From Aquimarina sp. MMG016 (GTDB lineage: Bacteria > Bacteroidota > Bacteroidia > Flavobacteriales > Flavobacteriaceae): a stretch of DNA of 64,000 bases. Under the pieces are notes generated by a model, which was not told where the DNA came from, made no database searches, and saw only the letters and a list, made by a program, of their open reading frames with translations. Below, one piece after another: positions 44,723 to 53,015 of the stretch. The stretch is from NCBI RefSeq assembly GCF_018100805.1, contig NZ_JAGJEA010000002.1, positions 620,001-684,000 of the forward strand, read 5' to 3'. Each line of letters starts with the position of its first letter. Position 1 is the stretch's first letter. The translations under genes and the position numbers were made by a program.

Positions 44723-46264
44723 TTATTTTCGCTTCAATACAGAAGCTATGGGTTTAGTAAATAGTTGTTTTTCATATTCAAGCATTCCAAGAAAATACAT
44801 CAATATGGCAAATATCCCGGTATAGGTAATTCCTTTTAGCAAAAAATTCAACCACCCATCACCTGGAATGTAATTGATGAAATAACCTATAAAAATCATA
44901 ATCAATACTACCAAAGATGATTTGTGCAGCAGCTCTTTGAAAAATCTAAAAATGTTTAATCCTATCGTTTTATGATAATAAAAATTCATCACATTCTGTA
45001 CGATCAACCAGCCTCCTACAAGTCCTGCAATCATACCGATAGCACCATATTCATATGCTAATAACCAGCCTGCAATGGCTCCCAAAAACATAAAAACAAG
45101 GTATAATATTGCTTTAAAAGACAACTTGTTCTTCGCTTCGAGTATAGAGTTTCCAAAAGCTTGTAATAAAGGTAATGTGTACCCTACCATAATAGCAAGC
45201 GCAATATAATAGATCTCTCTACACTCACTTAGCGTATATCTACCTGAATTTCCGGATTCTCCGCCACCAACCCATAAATTGATAAACTGTTCTCCATATA
45301 ACATAAAAGCACCAAGCACATACATCAAAATAATAAACGACAGCCTGCCTAATTTGATCATCATACTCGTCAACTCTTCTCCAGAAGCATTATTTACAGA
45401 CATCTGGGTTGCTCTTGGAAGAAAAACACTAGATATAGCTGTTGAGAAGGTACCATAATAGGTTCCCAGTGCAATTCCAATTCCGTAGATACCTAATACC
45501 TTAGGTAGACTCATAGAACCTAATACCCAACTTCCTGATTTCCACTGTAGCATTCCTACCAATGAAAACACAAATATCCAACCAGAATATTTAAAGATTT
45601 GAAGAATGTATTTTTTAGAAAGTTGATGAAGTTTAAACCTTACTTTTAATTTCTTAAATACATAATATCCGGTAACGCTAATAGTAAATAAGTTAAATAA
45701 TGAATCTACTATGACCAATGATATCGCTTTACCACCAAACAAAAGTACTGCTACCACAGTAGCTGATCTAAGAAGGTACCTAATAATACCTACAGATTCA
45801 GGAAAAACAAAAGCTTCATAACCTTTACATATTCCTGTAAAAATCATACCGGGAAGATATATTGCCAGATTTAGAATCAAGATCACAAACATGATCTTGG
45901 TAATTCTAATTTCTTCGGCATTAAATTTGGTAAAATAACTATCCAGGAAAAAATAGAAAACAATACCTAATGATATAACCAGTAATGAAATTACAAAATA
46001 TATAAGCCTTACTGTAGCCAGAAAATTCTCTTCTCCTTCTCTGTCTTTTTCTGCTCTGTATTTTGCTACAAAGCGGACTACGGTGTTTGTTAACCCAAAA
46101 TCCAACAGAGCAATCGTACCTATCAATGCTCCAACAGCATTAAATATACCGTACTCGTCCTTTCCAATGTTACTAACAATGAATGGTGTCATCATTATTC
46201 CTATAACATTGGTAAGCACTATTTTTAAGTACGTCAGTAACGCTCCTTTTTTTAGTTGGCTCAA
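44723..46264 (-). CDS. Wzx-type polysaccharide flippase
   Basis: The 513-residue polytopic protein has about fourteen membrane helices and belongs to the MOP/PST exporter superfamily. It begins KGALLTYLKIVLTNVIGIMMTPFIV, the usual first helix of Wzx proteins, followed by GKDEYGIFNAVGALIG and LLDFGLTNTVVRFVAKYRA. It would flip undecaprenyl-linked repeat units to the periplasm for the EpsG-like polymerase. It is the only flippase in the window and sits 52 bases after the dehydrogenase gene, downstream of TviC/TviB. Confidence 0.92.
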   Translation of the reverse strand: MSQLKKGALLTYLKIVLTNVIGIMMTPFIVSNIGKDEYGIFNAVGALIGTIALLDFGLTNTVVRFVAKYRAEKDREGEENFLATVRLIYFVISLLVISLGIVFYFFLDSYFTKFNAEEIRITKIMFVILILNLAIYLPGMIFTGICKGYEAFVFPESVGIIRYLLRSATVVAVLLFGGKAISLVIVDSLFNLFTISVTGYYVFKKLKVRFKLHQLSKKYILQIFKYSGWIFVFSLVGMLQWKSGSWVLGSMSLPKVLGIYGIGIALGTYYGTFSTAISSVFLPRATQMSVNNASGEELTSMMIKLGRLSFIILMYVLGAFMLYGEQFINLWVGGGESGNSGRYTLSECREIYYIALAIMVGYTLPLLQAFGNSILEAKNKLSFKAILYLVFMFLGAIAGWLLAYEYGAIGMIAGLVGGWLIVQNVMNFYYHKTIGLNIFRFFKELLHKSSLVVLIMIFIGYFINYIPGDGWLNFLLKGITYTGIFAILMYFLGMLEYEKQLFTKPIASVLKRK

Positions 46265-46316
46265 TTTAATTGGTGTATTAGTTGTTTAGTTTCAAAAATT
46301 GAAAAACCAGATCTGT

Positions 46317-47597
46317 TTATAACCTTCCGTGTACTTCTTCTTCTATTATTCCTTTCACATCATATAAAACACCATTAGGCACCAATAATGATTTAAGATC
46401 AAGGTCTAAATATTCTTTATGAGCTACAGTTAAAACCACTGCATCATATATCGCGTCAGGAAGTTCGTTTATAGTATCCAGATTATATTCGTGTTGTACC
46501 TCTTCTGCACTTGCCCATGGATCATATATAGTAACATCGGTACCAAAATCCTTAAGATGGTTAATTACATCAACTGCTCGTGTATTACGAACATCAGGAC
46601 AGTTTTCCTTAAATGTGATTCCTAATACCAAAACTTTAGCTCCCTTTATTCTAATGTCGTGTTTTACCATGAGCTTGATTACTTCAGAAGCAACATATTG
46701 TCCCATACTATCATTTAATCGTCTCCCGGCGAGAATAATTTCCGGGTGATAACCAAACTCCTGTGCTCGCTGCGCTAAGTAATATGGATCCACTCCTATA
46801 CAGTGTCCTCCTACTAGTCCAGGTTTAAAAGGCAAGAAATTCCACTTCGTTCCTGCTGCTTTCAATACTTCATTAGTATCAATATCCATAAGATTAAAAA
46901 TCTTAGCCAATTCATTGACAAAAGCAATATTGATATCTCTCTGAGAATTCTCAATCACCTTAGCCGATTCAGCTACTTTGATAGTAGGTGCCAAATGTGT
47001 TCCTGCTGTAATTACAGAAGCATATAATGCATCTACTTTTTCTCCGATCTCCGGAGTAGAACCTGCAGTGACTTTTAAGATTTTTTCTACAGTATGTAGT
47101 TTATCTCCCGGATTAATACGCTCCGGTGAATAACCCGCATAAAAGTCTTTATTAAACTTAAGGCCACTTACTCGTTCCAATACCGGTACACATTCTTCTT
47201 CTGTAACACCAGGATACACTGTAGATTCATAGATCACTATATCACCCTTCTTTAAAACCTTCCCAACGGTTTCACTAGACTTATATAACGGTGTAAGATC
47301 AGGTCTGTTATTTTTGTCTACAGGAGTAGGAACAGTAACTACAAAGTAATTGCAATCTGCAATATCATTTAAATCTGAGGAACAGTATAATCCAATTTCC
47401 TTACTTGATGACTCTTTTAAAACAGCCTGTAAAACATCGTCTTCTACTTCTAAGGTAGTATCCGTACCAGAACGTAGTTCATCTATTCTGTTTTGATTAA
47501 TGTCAAATCCTAGGGTGTCGTATTTTGTTGCGAAAAGCCTTGCTAAAGGTAATCCTACATATCCTAATCCAATAACGGCGATCTTTATATCTTGCAT
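46317..47597 (-). CDS. tviB: UDP-N-acetylhexosamine 6-dehydrogenase, TviB/WbpA class
   Basis: The 426-residue enzyme has the UDP-sugar dehydrogenase layout: NAD motif VIGLGYVGLPLA (8-19), TVPTPVDKNNRPDLTPL (88-104), STVYPGVTEEECVP, AESAKVIENSQRDINIAFVNELA and the catalytic cysteine Cys266 in GLVGGHCIGVDPYYL. The sequence resembles Salmonella TviB throughout, which oxidises UDP-GlcNAc at C6 to UDP-GlcNAcA. It follows the TviC-like epimerase gene by 29 bases. Together they would supply UDP-GalNAcA. The orthology is my reading; the product needs biochemical support. Confidence 0.92.
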   Translation of the reverse strand: MQDIKIAVIGLGYVGLPLARLFATKYDTLGFDINQNRIDELRSGTDTTLEVEDDVLQAVLKESSSKEIGLYCSSDLNDIADCNYFVVTVPTPVDKNNRPDLTPLYKSSETVGKVLKKGDIVIYESTVYPGVTEEECVPVLERVSGLKFNKDFYAGYSPERINPGDKLHTVEKILKVTAGSTPEIGEKVDALYASVITAGTHLAPTIKVAESAKVIENSQRDINIAFVNELAKIFNLMDIDTNEVLKAAGTKWNFLPFKPGLVGGHCIGVDPYYLAQRAQEFGYHPEIILAGRRLNDSMGQYVASEVIKLMVKHDIRIKGAKVLVLGITFKENCPDVRNTRAVDVINHLKDFGTDVTIYDPWASAEEVQHEYNLDTINELPDAIYDAVVLTVAHKEYLDLDLKSLLVPNGVLYDVKGIIEEEVHGRL

Positions 47598-47626
47598 GGT
47601 TGGTTGTTTAGTTATTAGCTTTTATA

Positions 47627-48625
47627 TTATTTTAGGTTTTCCCAATACCATTTTACTGCTTCTTTTAACCCCAATTTCATATCAAATTTAGGATCATACT
47701 CCAGTAGTGTTTTGGCTTTATCAATAGACGCTAAAGAATGTGGTACATCTCCTCTACGTTCTGGTCCATATTTTACCTCTACATCAGCAATAGCGGAGTC
47801 ATAATCAGATAAATATTCTTTTAATAAGGTAACCAGCTCATTTAGTGTAGTTCTTTCTCCAAAAGCAGTATTATATACATTATTCCATGCTTCAGGATTA
47901 TCAGAAACTATGGCTCTCATATTCATTTGGATTACATTATCAATATATGTAAAATCCCTGGAAAAAGAACCATCCCCGTTGATTACTGGAGATTCATGTT
48001 TCATAAATTGCATCACAAATTTAGGAATCACTGCTGCATAAGCTCCGTTAGGATCTTGTTTTCTACCGAATACATTAAAATATCGTAAACCAATGGTATC
48101 CAAGTCATATGTCTTCTTAAAGTTATCAGCATATAACTCATTTACAAATTTCGTAATGGCGTATGGAGATAAAGGTTTCCCTATCTTATCTTCTACTTTT
48201 GGTAATGCTTTAGAATCTCCATATGTAGAAGAACTTGCTGCATAGATAAAACGTTTTACACCTGCATCTCTAGAAGCCACTAACATATTCAGAAAACCTC
48301 CTACATTAACATCATTACTAGTAATAGGATCATTAATAGACCTAGGTACAGAACCCAAAGCTGCCTGATGTAGCACATAATCAACACCATTACACGCCTT
48401 ATGGCAATCTTCTATATTTCTGATATCGCCTTCTATAAAAGAGAAGGAATTATGCTGCTCAAGAGGTGTAATATTTTTTTTGTGACCTGTAGCAAAATTA
48501 TCTAACCCTACTACTTTTGCGCCTATTTCTAAAAGTGTTTCACATAGATTAGAGCCTATGAACCCTGCAGCCCCAGTCACTAAAACCTTAGAGGAACCAA
48601 GAAGTTCCAACTGATCTTTATTCAT
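47627..48625 (-). CDS. tviC: UDP-N-acetylhexosaminuronate 4-epimerase, TviC-like
   Basis: The 332-residue extended SDR has VTGAAGFIGSNL (16-27), VLHQAALGSVPRS (84-96), the SSST site at 131-134, catalytic Tyr155 and Lys159 in SPYAITKF, RYFNVFGRKQDPNGAY and DGSFSRDFTYIDN. These match Salmonella TviC/WbpP closely; that group converts UDP-GlcNAcA or UDP-GlcNAc to the galacto form. It is the first gene of the longest minus-strand run (48625 to 28467), so its leader is the main regulatory region for the late part of the locus. Confidence 0.92.
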   Translation of the reverse strand: MNKDQLELLGSSKVLVTGAAGFIGSNLCETLLEIGAKVVGLDNFATGHKKNITPLEQHNSFSFIEGDIRNIEDCHKACNGVDYVLHQAALGSVPRSINDPITSNDVNVGGFLNMLVASRDAGVKRFIYAASSSTYGDSKALPKVEDKIGKPLSPYAITKFVNELYADNFKKTYDLDTIGLRYFNVFGRKQDPNGAYAAVIPKFVMQFMKHESPVINGDGSFSRDFTYIDNVIQMNMRAIVSDNPEAWNNVYNTAFGERTTLNELVTLLKEYLSDYDSAIADVEVKYGPERRGDVPHSLASIDKAKTLLEYDPKFDMKLGLKEAVKWYWENLK

Positions 48626-48968
48626 GAATTATATTTTTACCCAAATTGTTTTTCCCAATGGCTAACCCCTTAGCCAGCGCGAAATTAAGATTTACAATCA
48701 GAACTTACAACATAAGTCAATGGGGATTTTGACCCTATTTAGAATTCGTAATGTTCTGTTAACGTCAAAAACATACACTTCATAGCCAAACAAAGCACAA
48801 ATAATTGATAACCAAATATTTACAGGTTTCATCTTTTTTATTAACAAAAACGTTTTCGTGATTATGATCTACTATTCGTTAAGTTTCTATTAAGCGATGT
48901 AAGATTCATATTACAATTAAAAAAGGGTTATTTCGTTTATAGTACTAATTAACCAAATTTTTCACTCT
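48626..48968. other. Divergent intergenic region before the long polysaccharide operon
   Basis: This 343-base region holds the start signals for the long minus-strand operon and for the plus-strand DoxX-like gene. I found no exact TAnnTTTG box on either strand. The closest element on the minus strand is AATATTTG (48828-48821 area), one base off. A perfect hairpin lies at 48659-48676 within the expected leader. A weaker inverted repeat GTCAA/TTGAC (48716-48720, 48729-48733) lies just upstream of it. No ORF is apparent. Confidence 0.5.
48659..48676 (-). promoter_or_regulatory. Leader hairpin upstream of tviC
   Basis: TGGCTAA and TTAGCCA form perfect 7-base arms around a loop that reads GGGG on the minus strand. 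It ends 33 bases before the tviC ATG and is not followed by a T run, so it is not a terminator. It could be an RNA structure in the leader or a protein-binding site. Confidence 0.55.
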
Positions 48969-49346
48969 ATGAATCCAAAAGTTATTATGGCCGTTAGAAT
49001 TCTATTTGGCTTGGCAATTCTTTTTTTCGGAGCTAATAAGTTATTTTATTTTATGGATCCTCCGGAACCACCTACTAAAACAGCAGCAAGTTTTTTAAGA
49101 ATGTTAACTATTTCTAAAACAATGATGCTAGTAGCTATCGTAGAAATTGCAGCCGGAATTTCTTTATTAGCTAATAAGTATGCGCCACTGATGATGATTG
49201 TTTTGATGAGTATTTCTATCAATGCATTACTCTACCATCTTAAGTTAGATCCAAAAAACATCGTGATAGGAATTGTTTTTCTAGCTATGAATGGTCTTAT
49301 GATCTTTATATACAGAGATCATTATAAAGAGCTCTTAAGATCATAA
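48969..49346 (+). CDS. DoxX-like small membrane protein
   Basis: The 125-residue protein has four membrane helices (about 5-25, 47-67, 72-92, 96-116) with the DoxX-like pattern ILFGLAILFFGANKLFYFM and LVAIVEIAAGISLLANKY. Members of the family are small quinone- or redox-linked membrane proteins of uncertain function. The gene stands alone between the divergent tviC gene and a strong terminator, so it forms its own transcript. No link to the polysaccharide locus is visible. Confidence 0.82.
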   Translation: MNPKVIMAVRILFGLAILFFGANKLFYFMDPPEPPTKTAASFLRMLTISKTMMLVAIVEIAAGISLLANKYAPLMMIVLMSISINALLYHLKLDPKNIVIGIVFLAMNGLMIFIYRDHYKELLRS

Positions 49347-49367
49347 CAATACTTGTTTGATAGTAAC

Positions 49368-49392
49368 AAGCGCCTCTACAGGCGCTTTTTTT
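49368..49392 (+). terminator. Rho-independent terminator after the DoxX-like gene
   Basis: Perfect 7-base arms AAGCGCC (49368-49374) and GGCGCTT (49381-49387) around a 6-base loop are followed by seven T. It lies 21 bases after the stop codon. Confidence 0.92.
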
Positions 49393-49479
49393 ATACTATA
49401 GATAAATGAGATGACATGTATTGTATTAGAAAACCAATTAATAGAATCAAATTTTAATATTGCAAGCGCAAAATTACTT

Positions 49480-49713
49480 CTAACCTTTATCTGCATTCAT
49501 ATAATAACTCAATGCTCCTGACGGACATTGGGTTATTTGTTGTTTTAAATTTTCCGTGGTCGCATTTTCAGGTGTGATCCACGGTTTTGCAGATGGGTCA
49601 TATACATCGGGTAAGGTTTTCACACATATACCTGCATGAATACATTTACCCGGTTTCCAAACAACTGTAAGCTCTCCGTTAGTATATTCTTTTCTGATAT
49701 CATTGGTTGCCAT
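49480..49713 (-). CDS. 4Fe-4S mono-cluster protein, YjdI type
   Basis: The small protein matches the Fer4_19 family: WKPGKCIHAGICVKTLPDVYD with Cys24 and Cys30, WITPENA, and ITQCPSGALSY with Cys63. I start it at the ATG 49713-49711 (MATNDIRKEY), where relatives begin; an upstream in-frame ATG at 49770 would add 19 poorly conserved residues. The length of about 77 residues is normal for the family. It probably acts as a small electron carrier. It is a single-gene unit, divergent from a GNAT gene across a region with a perfect inverted repeat. Confidence 0.85.
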   Translation of the reverse strand: MATNDIRKEYTNGELTVVWKPGKCIHAGICVKTLPDVYDPSAKPWITPENATTENLKQQITQCPSGALSYYMNADKG

Positions 49714-49834
49714 ATGGATATGTTTTAGTAATAAAATGTCTATGTTATTGTACTTCCTTAAAGATACCATTATTTTTAGCTTTATTAATCATCATACACC
49801 ATCTATCTACTAATCCTACATTGAATATATATTC

Positions 49835-49851
49835 TTAACAATTTTTGTTAA
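49835..49851. repeat. 17-bp perfect inverted repeat between divergent genes
   Basis: TTAACAA (49835-49841) and TTGTTAA (49845-49851) are perfect complements with a 3-base centre (TTT). It lies about 120 bases from the 4Fe-4S gene start and about 90 bases from the GNAT start. Its symmetry and size suit a homodimeric regulator site serving one or both genes. It does not fit the CRP consensus TGTGA-N6-TCACA. Confidence 0.6.
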
Positions 49852-49941
49852 AATTCATAAAACTTAAGGGTCTCAAAAAAGAAATCTATTGTATTACATC
49901 TGTATATGTTATTTTTAGGATTATTTACACAACTACTTATA

Positions 49942-50328
49942 ATGAAATATAGTATCACGACAGAAAAACTTCCTCAAGCATTTGAACTGCTTCCTCTGTT
50001 CTCGCAAACTACCTGGGCAAAAGACAGATCAGCAGAAGGAATAGCATTGTTGCTAAACAAGACAGAGACCTATGTTGTAATCAGGGATAATGACCAGCTT
50101 ATCGGATTTGGACGAGCACTTACGGATGGAATTTACAGAGCTCTGCTAGACGATATTATAGTTCATGAAAAATATAGAAAACAAGGTATTGGTAAACTTA
50201 TCGTTAATAAACTATTGGATCAACTTAAAGACGTCGAACAAATATTCTTAACCACTAAACCGGAATTAGAAAGTTTTTATAAACCCTATGGTTTTTCTAA
50301 ATCAAAAGGATTAACAATGAGTTTATAG
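49942..50328 (+). CDS. GNAT-family N-acetyltransferase
   Basis: The product shows a single GNAT domain: YVVIRDNDQLIGFGRALTDGIYRALLDDIIVHEKYRKQGIGKLIVNKLLD carries motifs C/D and A with the acetyl-CoA loop RKQGIG, and FYKPYGFSKS is the end segment. I start it at the ATG 49942 (MKYSITTEKL), giving 128 residues; an in-frame ATG at 49906 would add a hydrophobic 12-residue stretch not usual for the family. The substrate is unknown; small-molecule amines are likely. The next gene, a nucleotidyl cyclase, starts 24 bases later and may be co-transcribed. Confidence 0.88.
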   Translation: MKYSITTEKLPQAFELLPLFSQTTWAKDRSAEGIALLLNKTETYVVIRDNDQLIGFGRALTDGIYRALLDDIIVHEKYRKQGIGKLIVNKLLDQLKDVEQIFLTTKPELESFYKPYGFSKSKGLTMSL

Positions 50329-50352
50329 ATTATAAATAATTATTATAGCTGT

Positions 50353-51435
50353 ATGAATCGCAATCTAAAACAATATTTTCATCTTCTATGGCAATCGGTA
50401 CTCTTTTGGTCTATTGTTATGGGGTTATATTCTATTTTCAGGTATTACGGTATTGATGAAGAAGAAGGCTTTACTGTAATTAAGGAGTATAGCGGACATC
50501 AAGGAACCATAAGAGCTTTGATAGGGTTTACCAGCATCGGAGCTTTAATTGGTTTTTTATACTCAACTATAGATGTGCTTTTTAGCAAATTTGCTTCTAT
50601 CAAGCAATCTCTGGTTTATGGACTTATCATCAGAACATTCTTATATTTTATAACTACTATTGCAGTTTTTACATTAATCATGGATATATTCTCTGAGCTT
50701 TATGGTATCAACCTGAATACAGATCAGGGCTGGTGGAAGGAGAATAAATCATTTTGGGCAACGATTTTATATATTGTGATGGTTTCTTTTGTCTTTTCCT
50801 TCATCAAAATCGCCACAGAAAAATTCGGCAAGGGCGTTTTTATAAAAATGCTTTTAGGAAAATATAAAAACCCCCAGGAAGAGAAACGTATTTTTATGTT
50901 TCTGGACCTTAAAGACTCTACTACCATAGCTGAAAACCTGGGACATTTTAAATACAGTCAATTTATACAAGACTGCTTTTATGACCTCAATGAGGTAGTG
51001 CCCAAATATGATGCAGAAATCTATCAATATGTGGGTGATGAAGCCGTATTAAGTTGGCCTTATAAAAAAGGCTTAGCCAACAATAACTGTGTAGATCTGT
51101 TTTTTGCTTTTCAGCAGAAAAAACAAAGCAAAACCAAGTATTATGAGGAGAAGTATGGTGTCATTCCTGAATTCAAAGCTGGGCTTCATGGAGGAACCTT
51201 AATGGTTACCGAAGTTGGTGTTATCAAAAAAGAAATAGCTTATCACGGTGATGTTATCAATACCTCAGCACGTATCCAGGCAGAATGCAACAAACATAGA
51301 GTATTACTACTTATTTCTGAACGATTGTTACAAGATTTAAAAATTGGTAATTATCTATCTTCTAAATTCTTAGGAAGTGTCTTATTGAAGGGAAAACAAG
51401 AGGAGGTAAATATTCATACCATTGATAAGGTGTAA
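50353..51435 (+). CDS. Membrane-bound class III adenylate/guanylate cyclase
   Basis: The 360-residue protein has four membrane helices (about 12-30, 52-72, 86-110, 135-155) and a cytoplasmic class III nucleotidyl cyclase domain (about 175-350). The metal-binding aspartates are visible as Asp185 in FMFLDLKDSTTIAE and Asp229 in YVGDEAVLSW. KAGLHGGTLMVTEVG and GDVINTSARIQAECN complete the catalytic core. The four-helix N-terminal domain without any known sensor fold is typical of Bacteroidetes members. Whether it makes cAMP or cGMP cannot be told by eye. Confidence 0.88.
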   Translation: MNRNLKQYFHLLWQSVLFWSIVMGLYSIFRYYGIDEEEGFTVIKEYSGHQGTIRALIGFTSIGALIGFLYSTIDVLFSKFASIKQSLVYGLIIRTFLYFITTIAVFTLIMDIFSELYGINLNTDQGWWKENKSFWATILYIVMVSFVFSFIKIATEKFGKGVFIKMLLGKYKNPQEEKRIFMFLDLKDSTTIAENLGHFKYSQFIQDCFYDLNEVVPKYDAEIYQYVGDEAVLSWPYKKGLANNNCVDLFFAFQQKKQSKTKYYEEKYGVIPEFKAGLHGGTLMVTEVGVIKKEIAYHGDVINTSARIQAECNKHRVLLLISERLLQDLKIGNYLSSKFLGSVLLKGKQEEVNIHTIDKV

Positions 51436-51726
51436 TTAATTACTACATTTTTATGTTATGATATTGCTTTTACTGTTTAGAGTCGTAATAATCGTTTGCT
51501 TTTAATTTTTATTCACAAAATATTTTTTTTCTACCAACGGTAAATTTTACTCTCTTAAATAAACATTATTCTCTTCTAACAGAATATCGAGACAAACTAA
51601 GATTTTAGGGGAACGTCAATGCTGTTCAGCAAAAAAATTTATTCTCAAAGGTTACCTTACCTATCTTAGTTATTATCAAGGAAACGAGCAGCTTTATAAT
51701 ATATAATATCGACTAAATTCATCTAT
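51436..51726. other. Intergenic region without recognised features
   Basis: This 291-base AT-rich gap precedes the NTF2-like protein gene. It contains a short GCTG-TT-CAGC palindrome next to an A run (about 51622-51639), which lacks the geometry of a terminator on either strand. I see no promoter box of the TAnnTTTG type and no ORF. Confidence 0.4.
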
Positions 51727-52995
51727 ATGAAAAGAATACTCATACTACTAATTCTGTATACTACTTTCACACAAGCACAGCAGGAAATTACTAAAAAACA
51801 CTTCAGACATTTACAATATAACCATGTATCACCTCATATTCCTATTATAGGTATTTATGAAATCAATCAGAAGCAGGCCAAACAAGCATCTCATTATATA
51901 TTCACATATAACACCTCTGGTCGGTTAATTGAAATTATTAATAATCATTATCACAATGTGCGAAATCATCCTCTACATACCCTAGGCGCATACAAAACTG
52001 TTTTTAGCTATACGGATACTACGGAAACAAGAATATATTTTGATAAGAAGAACGAGAGAATGAAAAATGAAAGGGAAGTATACAAGGAAGTATTCGCTTA
52101 TGATACAAAAGGGTTTAAAAAGTCTCTACATTTTTACGACCTGGATGACAACCCCATGGAATCCAACTGGAATGTTGCTTATTATCAATGGAGTAAACAT
52201 AAAGAATTAGTGATTGAGCATAGATATAACCTTAAAGATGAAGCAGTAAATATCTCTCCATATTTTGAATTTGGAATTACAGGAATATTATACAATAAAG
52301 ATGATACTCCTAAAGTCAATTATAACTTAAACACTGCTCTAAAAACAACAGAAAACTCATTCGGTATTGCATCATATCAGGATACATATGATACTAATGG
52401 AAATCATATACAATACTCCTATCACGATAAAAATGGTCAATTCACTAACAATCAATGGGGATTTGCTATAGGTAAAAAAGGATATGACATTTTTGGTAAT
52501 CATATTAACAAATCTGCTTACGATAAAAATCAAAAATTGATCGATAGTCGAGAAGAGCCTTCAAATATCAATATCAAGATTGCTACCTCTGCTACTCAAA
52601 AGGACTCCGTGGCGATAAGAACAAAATCGTTGGCTTATTTAAGAGCATTACAGGAATTAGATTCCACACTAATGAAAAGTGCCTTCCATCCTGATTTGGC
52701 TAAAAGAACTTTAGGATATGACAGAAAAGAAAAAAAAGAAATCATTCGTGAGACTACTTACGAGCAAATGATTGAATTTTCAAAATCATGGAATAAAGTA
52801 GGGAATAAGTTTCCGCCCAATCCCAATAACCAGGCTATTATTTTAGATATCTATAATCGCATTGCGACAGTAAAGCTAATCTCTGATAATTGGGTTGAAT
52901 ACCTCCAGCTAGTGCAAACTAATAATGAATGGAAAATTATTAATCTCTTATGGCAACATAAAGATACTTCCAGATACCCAGATATTAAATCATAA
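51727..52995 (+). CDS. Secreted protein with C-terminal NTF2/lumazine-binding-like domain
   Basis: The 422-residue protein has a signal peptide (LLILYTTFTQA-QQE), a middle region of repeated short units such as YTFNTSGRLIE-like, YDTKGFKKSLHFYD, YDTNGNHIQYSYHDKNG and YDIFGNHINKSAYDKNQK (YD-repeat flavour, about residues 50-280), and a C-terminal domain (about 290-415) resembling the putative lumazine-binding/NTF2-like family: YLRALQELDSTLMKSAFHPDLAKR and WVEYLQLVQTNNEWKIINLLW. The S41 peptidase gene follows after 20 bases, so the two may be one transcript. Its function is unknown. Confidence 0.7.
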   Translation: MKRILILLILYTTFTQAQQEITKKHFRHLQYNHVSPHIPIIGIYEINQKQAKQASHYIFTYNTSGRLIEIINNHYHNVRNHPLHTLGAYKTVFSYTDTTETRIYFDKKNERMKNEREVYKEVFAYDTKGFKKSLHFYDLDDNPMESNWNVAYYQWSKHKELVIEHRYNLKDEAVNISPYFEFGITGILYNKDDTPKVNYNLNTALKTTENSFGIASYQDTYDTNGNHIQYSYHDKNGQFTNNQWGFAIGKKGYDIFGNHINKSAYDKNQKLIDSREEPSNINIKIATSATQKDSVAIRTKSLAYLRALQELDSTLMKSAFHPDLAKRTLGYDRKEKKEIIRETTYEQMIEFSKSWNKVGNKFPPNPNNQAIILDIYNRIATVKLISDNWVEYLQLVQTNNEWKIINLLWQHKDTSRYPDIKS

Positions 52996-53015
52996 ATCAT
53001 CGTTATCATCAAATT

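Noticed and set aside
51620-51640. Short GCTG-TT-CAGC palindrome beside a run of A, possible terminator
   Set aside because: The stem is only four bases. On the plus strand no T run follows. On the minus strand the T run comes before the hairpin, so neither direction gives terminator geometry.
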